From Hygrophila difformis (taxonomy: Eukaryota > Streptophyta > Magnoliopsida > Lamiales > Acanthaceae), in assembly GCA_030278955.1 (NCBI GenBank), contig JAOANR010000004.1, positions 17,174,526 through 17,238,525 on the forward strand: a stretch of 64,000 nucleotides of DNA. Reading direction: 5' to 3'. Below the pieces are notes generated by a model. That model saw only the letters and a program-made list of their open reading frames with translations. It had not been told where the DNA came from and did not search any database. Each line of letters opens with the position of its first letter. The first letter of the stretch is position 1. Shown here piece after piece: positions 54,230-64,000 of this stretch. The position numbers and the translations under genes were made by a program.

Positions 54230-55560
54230 CCTGTGATAAAGCCCATCCAGAGTCAGTTTGGGAGCATCAAAACAAGGGTGTTGATTAGGGATGACAATAG
54301 GTCGGAGGTGGATCGGAGAAGGGTAAATCCACCTCCGTCCATGAGTGTTATTTCATCATCCAATCCACCCATCATCCATTTAAAACTCAACCCAAATCCA
54401 ATCCACCCATTAACCACGGGTGAAACGGGTGGATCGGGTGAGTAATGGATTTGAAAATATACATAAAGTTACAATCATTTATATTCAGTTAATTCATGTT
54501 TGAACATCATAAAGTTTAGGAAGCCATACATGATTTGCTATATATGGAAGGGGAAGTGTAAACGAAATAATAATATCCAAAAGTGATGGAATCCAACACA
54601 GGGAATGAAAGGGTCAAACAAGGAAATTATAAAACATGAATCTTGGCATGAGGAAGATTAGTCGATAAGGCATTACTTAGCAATAAGTTGTAATTACGGG
54701 GGAATTGTGAATGATTGGAACGACGGAAGGGACCGTGGAAGAAAAAAATGGAGGAAAAACCATTTTAATATTTTTTACTAAAATATACTATTGAATATAC
54801 ATATTTAATAAAATATAATGGGTGATGGATGGTTTGGGTGGTGGGTTGGATGATGGATCGGGTGGTGGGTTGGATGAGCCTAGATCCATCTCCGACCTGA
54901 TCCGTCACCCGATCCACCCATCACCCTATAAGAATCCACCTTTTGTCGGATTTTCATCCATTTCGGCGGATCGGGTGGGACGGATTTTGGATGGGTGCGG
55001 GTGAAATTGCCATTCCTAGTGTTGATTAGATAGGGGGAATTGGAATTGGTGATGGAGGAGGAAGCTGTAGGCTTATGTGAGGGCGGGGTGAGAGAAAGGA
55101 TGTCGGACCATGTTTGTTTGGATCAAGGGTCTGAAGGGGGGGGGCGCTGGTAGTGGGGATCCGAAGGGAGCCAGACGCAGCATCGTCGAGGGGGATCTGG
55201 AGGCTGGAGATAATCTGGGGAGTTCGAACCTCTCCCCTAAAAAATTGAGTTTGGGGGCAACGGAATTCCAGAAGGTTGAAGAAGCCTTGGCTAAGGTGCT
55301 ATTGGGAGGGATAGGTCGGAAGAGAAAAGGGCGTGCAAAAGGAAAAAATAAGGGGAATAAGGTCTGTATCGGATGTGGCAAAAGAAGCAAATATCTAGGG
55401 GAGGCGGGGGAAGGTTTTGCTAAGCTTCAATTCTCCACCTTTCGGGTGTGAGAGGGAGTGAAGGTGGCCGACTTCACGAAAGCAGAGGCGGTTTTGGAGT
55501 TAGCTGAGAAGTTGGGGATGGGTTGTCTGTTGGGGAGGGAAGATGTGATTGCAAGGGTCA
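54230..55560 (+). pseudogene. LINE ORF1, downstream part, split by a hAT MITE
   Basis: Sequence resumes after element D (CTGTGATAAAGCCCATCC) in frame with the segment ending at 46153. It is cut again at 54285 by a MITE and resumes at 55027. The remaining part is basic (for example RKRKGRAKGKNKGNK, about 55318-55360) with a CIGC motif, as in ORF1 C-termini. Degenerate. Confidence 0.65.
54286..55018. mobile_element. hAT MITE in LINE ORF1
   Basis: 733 bp with terminal repeats TAGGGATGACAAT and ATTGCCATTCCTA (inverse, one mismatch) and a perfect 8-bp target duplication GTGTTGAT (54278-54285 and 55019-55026). GGGTGGATCGG-type subterminal repeats occur at both ends in opposite orientation, and the centre is AT-rich. 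No transposase, so it is non-autonomous. Confidence 0.95.
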
Positions 55561-55637
55561 GGGAGGTCATGGACGGGGCTTAGCAAGTCTGGAGTGCCTG
55601 GGTTACGGGGCTGTAGTGTTGTTGCAAGAGTTTTCTA

Positions 55638-58600
55638 ATGATGCGCATAATAACATGTAATCTTAGGGGATTAAATGTTGGTGTCAGGAAGAGAGCTGTT
55701 TTGAGATTATGCAAAAAGCTGAGGCCAGTGGTTAGTTGTATGCAAGAAACAAAGATGTCTGAAAGAAGGGATAGGTTAATATTTAGATTGTGGGGATCGA
55801 TACGGATTGATTTCTGCTTCCAACCGGCGAACGGCAACACAGGTGGTTTGCTCATCGTCTGGGATACCAATGTCAGCTCGTTTAGTGTTGTTGAAAAAGA
55901 TCATAATTTTTTTATGGGAAAAGGGCTCCATAAAAGGGGTGGAGGGGACATTGAATATCATTTGCATTCATGCAACAAACAGAAGGTGTGATCGAGTTGA
56001 TTTCTGGGGAAGACTTAGACAAAAATGTGACACTGCAAATGGCGAGCTATGGTGCCTTAATGGGGACTTTAATGTTGTAGCAATGGAAGGGGAGAGAATT
56101 GGGGTTGTTGAAACTCGGGGTCGACTAAGGAATTCAGAGACTTTATAGATAGACAGGGGCTGGTGGACTTACCAATGGAGATTGGATAATTTCACTTAGT
56201 TTGGGAGGGGAGGGAGAGCTAGTAGTTGGCTGGATCGGTTTCTTATGTCTTCAGGGTTGCTATGTTTAAATGGTATGATCAAGCAGAGGAGGTGTGAGTC
56301 TGTTCTGTCAGATCACTACCCTGTTTGCTTAGAAATTGGAGATAAATCTTGGGGACCAAAACTGTTCCGTCTCTATAATTATTGGTTAGAGGAGAAAAGA
56401 TTTCCTGAACTTGTCCGAGAGGCTTAGGGGTGCAGAAACATCAAATGGTAGGGCGCACAGGGGCGATAGCTTGTGTATGAACCTGAGAAATTTGAAGAGT
56501 AAAATACGATCTTGGGAGGGTTATGGGGCAGAAGACCTTGAAAGGCGTATTCAGAAAACGCTAGCAGAGCTGGAGGAGATCGAAGAGAAGCTACAAGGAC
56601 AAAGAGTGAGTGAAGATGTAAGGACAGTATGGCTAGGAAAGAAAGGTGGGCTTAAAAATCTATTTTTGGCAGATGGTTTCAGAAATCGCGAGTCTGTTGG
56701 ATTAAAGAGAGTGATCATAACACTAGGTTTTTCTATGTCGTGGCATCCCTTAACGAAGAAGGAGTTTCATTGGGGCAGTGAAAAAAGATGGCATATTGGT
56801 TGATGAGCCAAGATTGGTGAAAGAATTTGCCTTTACGTTTTTCCAGACAGCTTTTATTAAGAAGAAGGACGAATTGTTCAGCATAGAAGGCGTAGGGTTG
56901 GAGAGAATAGGAGCTAATGAGTTGGACTGGCTCGAGAGGGAGTTTTCAGTAGAAAAAATCCAGGCAGCTGTTTGGAGCTGTGATGGAAATCGTGCACCTG
57001 GACATGATGGTTTCAACCTGGCATTTTTTAAGAAGTATTAGGAGGTGGTTAAGGGGGATTTGGTGGGGGTATTTTGGAAATTGGAATTGAAGGGCAAACT
57101 ACCGAAAGAGTCAGGCGGATCTTTTATTACACTAATTTTGAAGGTTAATAATCTGATGGATTTCAGCGAATTCCGACCGATCTCATTAGTTGGCAGTATC
57201 TACAAGATTGTAGCTAAAGTTCTGGCTAGGAGACTACAAGAGGTTATTGGGGGGCTGGTGGGAACAGCACAGATGGCCTTCGTTAGAAGCACACAAATTT
57301 TGGATGGTGCGTTGATTGCTGGGGAGGTCATTCACTCGATTTCAACAACCGGTCGAAGAGGTTTCGTTGTGAAATTGGATTTTGTGAAAGCCTGTGATAA
57401 CGTGTCATGGGAGACTTGATTCCGGGTCTTAAAAGCTATGGGTTTTAGGATCAAGTGGAGGAATTGGATGAAGGAGTGTGTTACTTCAGCGTCCGCAGCA
57501 GTTTGGTGAATGGCTCGCCAATGAAATTTTTTAAAATGCAAAAAGGACTTCGACATGGAGACCCATTGTCCCCATACTTGTTCAATCTAGTGGTAGAAGT
57601 GTTAAACAAGATCCTGCTGAAGGCTACAGGTCTGAGACTTTTTAATGGTCTCAAAACGGGTAATGGTGGATCAATCATTTCACACCTCCAATACGCCGAT
57701 GATACGATTCTCTTTTGTGAAGCTGAATATTCACCAGGTTATTACAATCAAAAGGCTGTTATGGTGTTTGGCCCTTGCCACGGGGTTGAAGATCAACTTT
57801 GGAAAGAGTCAATTATACAGTGTTAATTGCTCACAAGCAGAGGTTAGGGAGGCTGCGGATCTACTGGGTTATGGTATGGGAAGCTGGCCCATGAAGTACT
57901 TGGGACTCCCCATTGGCGGCAGGATTAACGGGATAGGGATATGGCAATCGGTTATTGAAAAGGTCGAACGAAGATTGGCGGGATGGAAAGGCAGGCTCTT
58001 ATCCCAAGCAGGGAGGCTAAGTCTCATTAACTCTGTGATGAGCAGTCTTCCAATATATTTCTTATCCTTATTCAAGGTGCCAAGGGGTGTGACAGATAAA
58101 TTGGAGCAACTCAAGAGACGCTTTTTCTGGAATAAGTGGGATAGAACGAGGAAGCTCCATACCATCAATTGGGAAAGGATATGTACGCATAAGGTAGATG
58201 GAGGTCTAAGCATTTGGAATTCACAAAGACTCAACTCGGCGTTATTTCTAAAATGGAGATGGAGGTTTGGCAACGAGAACGCTCTTTGGAAGGAAGTAAT
58301 CAACGTTAAATACTATGGTAATTCTAGCCCTTTGATTCCAGAAGTTCGAAGTAGAAGATCGATCTGGGGTAGGATCTGTAGCGGATGGGAAATTCTCAAT
58401 GGGGAAGGTACTGGAGGCGACTTTAAAATAACAAAAACGGGATGGTTGACAAGTTTGGAAACTGGTCGGGTTTCACTTGGAATTGGAACATCCAACTCAG
58501 ATGCCCCCTCTTTGACTGGGAATTAGGAATATGGAACGAGTTTATGAATATTATTAATAGGGAAAAGCTGGGTAGATTGGTGGATCGAGTCATTTGGGTG

Positions 58601-59700
58601 CAGGTGAGTAATGGAGATTTTCCCATCCGATCATGTTGGAGGCTAGGAATGGCAGAGGACGCGGCTGCGATGCAAAGAGTATGGCGATGCATTTGGAATA
58701 TAAAAGCTCCAATGAATGTAAATCTCCTTATTTGGAAGTTACTTAATGCTGCCTTACCTGTACGTGAATTATTGTTTAAACGAGGATGGATTGAGCTGTC
58801 AAACGCATTATGTCATTACTGGGGAAGGGAAATCGAATCAGTGGATCATTTATTCTGTAGATGTGATTTTGCTAGCTCTATATGGTATCATGGGAGTGCA
58901 TGGTTTGATGTCAATTGGGCCATCCCTGGAAATGCAAGGGACTTGTTATTATGGTGGTTTGATTGTTTCACCAATCGGGGAAAGAGGGATTTATGATTGA
59001 TAATGGGGTCGGCCATTGTGTGGATCATTTGGAAATTTAGAAACGAAGCAATCTTTAAGGGGCGTGTTCTTGATACAAAGGAAGCAGTGGAGGAAGTAAA
59101 GTGGAAAGCTAGTATCTGGTGGAAAGATGTGACATGTGGAGAGGAGGTGAACCTGGACAACATGATGTTCACTTCCATCGGTGGATTCTTTCAGTCTCGG
59201 GGGCGTAAGGCTCCGATACATTGACACGGACTGGTATGGATTAGACCCAAGAAGAGGTGGTGGAAAATCAATACAGGAACCCCGGACTGGCGGATTTTTT
59301 TTTTTTTTTTGGGGGGGGGGGGGTGTGAGGTAATTAGAAATGATGAAGGGGAGCTGATTTTTGTTTTGTCTGATCACATTGGCTATAAAGATTCAACAAA
59401 GGCGGAAGTCACAGCCGTGAGTCGTGTCTGTCAGGCCTGCCGCGTGACCATGGATTCCCCTTTCCCAAGCTGGTGTTCGAGTGCGATTCACAAAATGTAG
59501 TAAAATGGATAAATAATCAGGGAACTATACCTTGGAGACTGCATGATTTAATCAAACAAATTTCTGATGTTATCAACTTTGCTGGTTCTGTTACATTGCA
59601 TCACATCTTGAGGGAGCGGAATTCGTTGGCACCACTATGCTAAACAAGGCGCTGCAGGTGAAAGGAAAATTGAGGAGTGGTTCCGACCTGGTGCGGTGCC
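55638..59700 (+). pseudogene. LINE ORF2: endonuclease, reverse transcriptase, zf-RVT, RNase H (broken)
   Basis: Starts MRIITCNLRGLNVGVRKRA, the APE-type endonuclease opening, with MQETKM and a GGLLIVWD segment (55638-55990). Reverse transcriptase spans about 56780-57830 (FRPISLVGSIYKIVAKVLA at about 57172-57228, KLDFVKACDNVSWE, YADD at 57692-57703). The connecting domain and zf-RVT (LIWKLLNAALPVRELLFKRG; HLFCRCDFA) run about 57840-58990. A short RNase H-like stretch with STKAEVTAV follows near 59393. Many stops and frameshifts (for example at 56148, 57041, 57417 and 58995) disable it. A T16-G13 run at 59295-59323 further breaks the frame. Confidence 0.85.
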
Positions 59701-59939
59701 TATAGCGGCTCAATCATAGTATTTTGTTTTCTCTTGTAATTTGTTCTGTTTCAATCCTTGCTGTATGTTTCCTTACGTGCTAAAGTAGTTTTGCTGTTTA
59801 CATTTGCGACGACTGACTTGGCAAGCATTAACCAAGTTGAGAAACTGTAATGTCGTTTTTTCTTGAAATAGAATAATATTTCCTTAAAAAAAATAGTTAT
59901 TATATAGATATATAGATAAAGTTGGAATAGTTAAATATA

Positions 59940-60224
59940 TGTGATGAGTCATACCCGTAGGAGTGACTCATGTTTGTGCATGTCCAAGTGTAATCTTCTA
60001 AATATCGTTAGTCACCATGCAATGATGACTAATTACATCTGTGTGCTCCTATAAATACCCCATTTGTAAAGAATCGTTGCACAGTTCACTTGAATAAAAG
60101 AAAGGCATTACTTTGCTTCTGTCCGTTCCCAATTCTGTCTTCATTATTAATATATAATATATATAGTCCATTATATACATATATTCTCATATATATAGAG
60201 TTAATAGGTTTATTTTATACAACA
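59940..60224 (+). repeat. Element E 5' LTR
   Basis: About 285 bp, start TGTGATGAG (or TGATGAG two bases on) and end TATACAACA. It has TATAAATA at 60050-60057 and a polyadenylation-type AATAAA at 60093-60098. The boundary is inferred without the 3' LTR for comparison. Confidence 0.65.
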
Positions 60225-60241
60225 CGTTATCAGCACGAGGG
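60225..60241 (+). other. Element E candidate primer binding site
   Basis: CGTTATCAGCACGAGG follows the LTR end. Similar TTATCAGCACGA sites occur after copia LTRs in plants. The tRNA was not identified. Confidence 0.5.
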
Positions 60242-60310
60242 GTCTCTACCGGAGTTCTATCGGAGTTTTGTCTTAGGTATAATTTTATATCGTTACTTTT
60301 CAATATAATT

Positions 60311-61333
60311 ATGGCTAATCTCTCAAAGCAGGAATTTCTCCCGTTATGGGTTTCTGGAGATAATTACATGTCCTGGGCACGGGACGTAAAGATGCATCTG
60401 GCATCTATGGGGTTGGAAGATACTATCGCCCCTGACAAAAAACCATCCAGCCAGGATAAGGCAAAAGCCATGATCTTTCTGTGCCACCATATTGATGAAT
60501 CTCTGAAACTTCAATATGTGACGCTGGAATCACCACTTGAACTGTGGCTGAAATTGAAAGAGAGATATGATCATCTCAAAATGACGGTGCTGCCAAAGGC
60601 TCGAAGCGAATGGCATAATCTGAGGCTCCAGGACTTCAAATCAGTCCGTGAGTATAATTCAGCGATGTTTCGTATTACATCGCAACTGACACTTTGTGGA
60701 GAAAAAATAACTGAATCTGATATGCTGGAAAAAACATTCTCCACATTCCATGCCACAAATCTGGTTTTACAGCAGCAGTACCGTGAGCGGGGTTTTCAAA
60801 AATACTCTGAGCTTATCACCTGTCTACTTCTGGCCGAGCAGAATAAAGAACTATTGCTGAAAAATCATGAATCCAGGCCAACAGGTGCTGCCCCATTTCC
60901 TGAAGCAAATGCCACAGAAGCAGAAAACCAAGTGCGGGATCGTGGGAATCAAAGAAATCAAAATTTTAATCGTGATAGAAATCGGGATCGCGGTCGTGGG
61001 AGGCCTGAATCATCTGCGAGAAACAAATATCGAAATAAACCTCGATATGAATTCAACCGTAGAAGTGACAACAGGAGGCCCTATAAATCGCAGCCAAAGC
61101 CTAAAAGAGATAGAAATAATGATCAACCATGTGATCGCTGCGGAATCAAGGGTCACTGGGCCCGAGTTTGTCGAACAGCTAGTCATTTAGCTGAGCTGTA
61201 CCAGGCCTCGAAAAGGCAAGAAAGATCTGATCCCGAGACACATCATGCCACCCACGATGATACCTTTGATGATGTTCTGAATGATGACATTACCCACTTG
61301 GACACTGATGACTTTATTGGTGGCACAAACTGA
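60311..61333 (+). CDS. Element E Gag (copia-type)
   Basis: 340 residues, ATG to TGA. The N-terminus (LPLWVSGDNYMSWARDVKMH) is the copia gag opening. About 50-190 is the UBN2-type gag core (ESPLELWLKLKERYDH; REYNSAMFRITSQL). About 205-275 is basic and Arg/Asn-rich. A CCHC knuckle CDRCGIKGHWARVC lies at about 276-289, followed by an acidic tail. It forms the particle shell and binds genomic RNA. Gag is its own ORF; pol starts 174 nt later. Confidence 0.95.
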   Translation: MANLSKQEFLPLWVSGDNYMSWARDVKMHLASMGLEDTIAPDKKPSSQDKAKAMIFLCHHIDESLKLQYVTLESPLELWLKLKERYDHLKMTVLPKARSEWHNLRLQDFKSVREYNSAMFRITSQLTLCGEKITESDMLEKTFSTFHATNLVLQQQYRERGFQKYSELITCLLLAEQNKELLLKNHESRPTGAAPFPEANATEAENQVRDRGNQRNQNFNRDRNRDRGRGRPESSARNKYRNKPRYEFNRRSDNRRPYKSQPKPKRDRNNDQPCDRCGIKGHWARVCRTASHLAELYQASKRQERSDPETHHATHDDTFDDVLNDDITHLDTDDFIGGTN

Positions 61334-61507
61334 AAGAAAAGTGAAAAGATCAGCTTTACATTTTGTATTTTGCGGATGATATATTTTGCCTTATGATATT
61401 TTGTATTTTAGTGTTTTATTCCCTATTTTGTATCCCCCAAGTTATAATGTATTTTGCAGTGATTATATTATATTACTGATGTTGTTTTTATTACCTTCTG
61501 AAAAGAA
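61334..61507 (+). other. Element E spacer between gag and pol
   Basis: 174 nt, T-rich, with stops in the gag/pol frame (for example TGA at 61499-61501). Gag and pol are in the same frame, so no simple frameshift or single-codon readthrough links them. TTTTGCAG at about 61453-61460 is a possible splice acceptor. Confidence 0.7.
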
Positions 61508-64000
61508 ATGGATGGCCAAGTTGAAAATGAAATCTGCCTCATTGATAGTGCTACAACGCACAGTATCTTAAAAAGCAAAAGCTTTTTCTCCCAATTAAAA
61601 TTGGGAAAGACTGCAGTGAAAACTATAAGCGGTAATGAAAATTGTATTGAAGGATCTGGAAGAGCAGTTATATTTCTCCCTAAAGGGACAAAATTGGCAT
61701 TTGAAAATGCCCTATTTTCAAGCAAGGCTCGGAGGAACTTGCTAAGTTTTGGTGATATTCGAAAAAATGGCTATCACATTGAAACTTTAAATGAGGCAGG
61801 AAATGAGTATGTTTTAATTACTCAAACCATCAATGGTGAAAAGTTTTTTCATGAAAAGCTGCCATGTTTGACATCCGGATTATATTATACAAAAATTTAT
61901 GCTGGAGAAGTACATAACCTAGTAGGCCTAAAGGCTACTAGTGAATTTATAACTTGGCATGAAAGGCTTGGACATCCGGGCAGCGTGATGTTGAGGCGAA
62001 TAATTGAAAATTCCAGTGGCCATAAATTAAACCATAAAATGGTTTTGAATCCAAATGAGTTTACATGTGCTGCTTGCTATCAAGGAAAATTAATTACCAG
62101 GCCATCTCCAGCAAAAGTGGGAATTGAATCACTTGCATTTTTGGAAAGAATTCAAGGTGATATATGTGGACCAATTGATCCACCTTGTGGACCATTCAAG
62201 TACTTTATGGTACTAATTGATGCATCAACAAGATGGTCCCATGTCTGTTTATTGTCAACTCGCAACCTGGCCTTTGCTAGGCTACTCGCACAAATTATTA
62301 AACTGCGAGCACAATTTCCTGATTATCCAATAAAGAAAATACGCCTTGATAATGCTGGAGAATACACATCAAATGCTTTTGATGATTTTTGCACATCTAT
62401 TGGTATCACTGTAGAACATCCCGTTCCGTATGTGCATACCCAAAATGGTCTGGCTGAATCATTAATCAAAAGGTTGCAATTAATTGCACGACCTTTATTG
62501 ATGAAATCAAAACTCCCCGTTTCTGCTTGGGGACATGCTATATTGCATGCAGCAGCATTAGTAAAAATTAGACCGACAAGCTATCATAGCTACTCCCCTA
62601 CTCAAATTATAACGGGAAAAGAACCCGATATTTCCCATTTAAGAATTTTTGGGTGTGCGGTATATGTACCAATAGCACCACCTCAAAGGACAAAAATGGG
62701 ACCTCAAAGAAGGATGGGCATATATGTCGGGTATGAATCCCCTTCGATTATTAAATATCTTGAACCAACAACGAGTGATTTATTTACTGCAAGATTTGCA
62801 GATTGTCATTTTGACGAATCACATTTCCCGACATTAGGGGGAGGAAGTAATCAACTGAAAAAAGAAATTTCGTGGAAACTCCCACTTGATATATGTGATC
62901 CCCGTACTAAACAATGTGAATTAGAAGTCCAAAGAATTGTGCATTTGCAAAGGATTGCAAATCAATTGCCTGATGCCTTCAATGATGCTGCAAGAGTGAC
63001 AAAAGCTTACATTGAAGCAGCAAATGCACCGGCCAAAATAAATATACCTGAAGGGCAAATCCCAAGTGCTAATGAATTTAATCCACGGCAAAAGCGTGGT
63101 AGACCAATGGGTTCCAAAGATAAAAATCCACGAAAGAAAAGAATTATACACGTGGATAATGAAAAACCCGAAGAGGTAATAAATTCAACTTTTGAAGAAG
63201 TTGATGCTGAAAATGCTAATCCAGAAGAAAGTGAAACTATTGAAACTGCTTTCAATTATATCACTTATGGAAAGTATTGGAACCGGAAAGAAATCAAAGT
63301 TGATCAAGCATTTGCATATAATGTAGCACTTGAGATGATGAAAAATGACGAGGATCCTGAACCAAAATCAGTTGATGAATGTCGGCAAAGGGATGATTGG
63401 CCAAAATGGAAAGATGCAATTAAATCAGAATTGGATTCACTGAACAAAAGAAAAGTATTCGGCCCCATAGTCCAAACACCTGAAAATGTAAAACCAGTTG
63501 GCTACAGATGGGTGTTTGTTAGAAAGAGAAATGAAAATAATGAAATTGCAAGATACAAAGCAAGGCTTGTAGCCCAAGGATTTTCCCAAAGACCGGGAAT
63601 TGATTTTGAGGAAACATATTCCCCAGTTATGGATGGAATAACTTTCAGGTATCTCATGAGCCTAGCAGTACGAGAAAAGCTCGAAATGAGGCTGATGGAT
63701 GTTGTTACTGCTTACTTATATGGCTCATTGGAGAATGATATTTATATGAAAATACCTGAAGGATTTAAATTGCCTGAATCTTATAACTCAAAGCCCAGAG
63801 AAGTTTATTCCATCAAATTACAAAAATCACTTTATGGGCTTAAGCAATCGGGCCGAATGTGGTACAATCGCCTCAGCGAAAGTTTAATTAATGAAGGTTA
63901 TATAAATGACCCTATATGCCCATGTGTTTTTATAAAGAAAAATGGGTCAGAATATGTAATCATCGCAGTCTATGTTGATGATTTAAATTTAATTGGAACT
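61508..64000 (+). CDS. Element E Pol (copia-type), incomplete at window edge
   Basis: Open from ATG at 61508 past the window end (831 codons seen). Protease motif LIDSATTHS is near residue 12. The GAG-pre-integrase motif WHERLGHPG is about 148-156. The integrase core has D in VLIDAST, D in IRLDNAGEY and E in NGLAES (about 235-320). A basic linker with RQKRGRPMGSKDK follows near 520-535. Reverse transcriptase starts near residue 640 (WPKWKDAIKSEL), with YRWVFVRKR, DVVTAYLYGSLENDIYMKIP, LYGLKQSGRMWYNRL and YVDDLNLIG at the edge. RNase H should follow outside the window. I found no stop or missing catalytic residue. Confidence 0.95.
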   Translation, partial: MDGQVENEICLIDSATTHSILKSKSFFSQLKLGKTAVKTISGNENCIEGSGRAVIFLPKGTKLAFENALFSSKARRNLLSFGDIRKNGYHIETLNEAGNEYVLITQTINGEKFFHEKLPCLTSGLYYTKIYAGEVHNLVGLKATSEFITWHERLGHPGSVMLRRIIENSSGHKLNHKMVLNPNEFTCAACYQGKLITRPSPAKVGIESLAFLERIQGDICGPIDPPCGPFKYFMVLIDASTRWSHVCLLSTRNLAFARLLAQIIKLRAQFPDYPIKKIRLDNAGEYTSNAFDDFCTSIGITVEHPVPYVHTQNGLAESLIKRLQLIARPLLMKSKLPVSAWGHAILHAAALVKIRPTSYHSYSPTQIITGKEPDISHLRIFGCAVYVPIAPPQRTKMGPQRRMGIYVGYESPSIIKYLEPTTSDLFTARFADCHFDESHFPTLGGGSNQLKKEISWKLPLDICDPRTKQCELEVQRIVHLQRIANQLPDAFNDAARVTKAYIEAANAPAKINIPEGQIPSANEFNPRQKRGRPMGSKDKNPRKKRIIHVDNEKPEEVINSTFEEVDAENANPEESETIETAFNYITYGKYWNRKEIKVDQAFAYNVALEMMKNDEDPEPKSVDECRQRDDWPKWKDAIKSELDSLNKRKVFGPIVQTPENVKPVGYRWVFVRKRNENNEIARYKARLVAQGFSQRPGIDFEETYSPVMDGITFRYLMSLAVREKLEMRLMDVVTAYLYGSLENDIYMKIPEGFKLPESYNSKPREVYSIKLQKSLYGLKQSGRMWYNRLSESLINEGYINDPICPCVFIKKNGSEYVIIAVYVDDLNLIGT

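Larger units (their letters stand above)
44469..59893 (+). mobile_element. L1-type LINE, full length, decayed, with nested insertions
   Basis: A non-LTR retrotransposon flanked by a target duplication beginning TAGTTATTATATA (44453-44468 and 59894-59907, differing by a TA unit) and ending in a short poly-A. Without element D and the hAT MITE it is about 6.6 kb, the normal size. ORF1 has an RNA-binding-like N-terminus and a DUF4283-like segment. ORF2 has endonuclease, reverse transcriptase, zf-RVT and a partial RNase H. Frameshifts and stops throughout make it inactive. Confidence 0.9.
59940..64000 (+). mobile_element. Element E: Ty1/copia LTR retrotransposon, right end outside the window
   Basis: A short LTR (about 59940-60224), a presumed primer site, an intact gag ORF and an open pol ORF with domain order protease, integrase, reverse transcriptase, which defines Ty1/copia. 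Pol is still open at the window edge within the RT catalytic motif. No lesions were noted, so it may be a recent or active copy. The lineage is not assigned. It sits about 30 bp beyond the LINE target duplication. Confidence 0.9.

Noticed and set aside
54146..55004. ORFs across the hAT MITE
   Set aside because: They span the junctions or consist of GGGTGGATCGG repeats.
1..64000. tRNA or rRNA genes
   Set aside because: The tRNA-like matches seen are retrotransposon primer sites (complements of tRNA 3' ends only). No complete tRNA fold or rRNA segment was recognised by eye.

Overview
This is a stretch of plant nuclear DNA, probably from a flowering plant with a repeat-rich, heterochromatin-like neighbourhood. 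The signs are long Ty3/gypsy LTR elements with tRNA-Asp and tRNA-iMet primer sites, a Tekay-type chromodomain element, a plant L1-type LINE with a DUF4283-like ORF1, Stowaway and hAT MITEs, and a spliced RPA1-like gene with GT-AG introns. I cannot name the species. Almost everything in the window is a transposable element, many of them nested, and only one non-transposon gene is visible.

Layout. (1) 1-21136, minus strand: an RPA1-like (single-stranded-DNA-binding OB-fold) gene. Its zinc-finger exon is split by an insertion at 731-19682 flanked by the 8-bp duplication TTCCAAGT. (2) Inside that insertion sits element A (2154-19256), a 17.1-kb LTR element with very long LTRs (4532 and 4797 bp), a tRNA-Asp primer site, 5-bp TSD ACCAT and one large gag-like ORF but no visible pol. 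A Stowaway MITE in its 3' LTR explains the LTR length difference. (3) 22386-41880: element B, a Tekay-like gag-only element arranged LTR-internal-LTR-partial internal. Its second LTR is split by element C (28034-39951, minus strand, TSD GATCT). C is an almost intact Tekay chromovirus with two 2955-bp LTRs, a gag-pol ORF broken by one stop, and an extra coiled-coil ORF between primer site and gag. (4) 41881-44452: non-coding repeats. (5) 44469-59893: a full-length but decayed LINE. Its ORF1 is split by element D (46154-54229, a gag-only relative of B with an intact 351-aa gag), and a 733-bp hAT MITE (54286-55018, TSD GTGTTGAT) lies further along. (6) 59940 to the window end: a young-looking Ty1/copia element E with separate open gag and pol frames. 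It continues past the window.

How the parts relate. B and D encode only Gag and share LTR, primer-site and 3'-UTR features with Tekay elements, so they probably depended on an autonomous Tekay element (C is the type of partner needed). Element A likewise needs an Athila-type pol from elsewhere. Several elements carry arrays of short palindromes: FFRR arrays of the TTGTCGCGGAA motif in A, and a hairpin array with compensatory changes in D. Element C carries an upstream ORF with a well-formed splice acceptor directly at the gag start codon. These are the least conventional features of the window.
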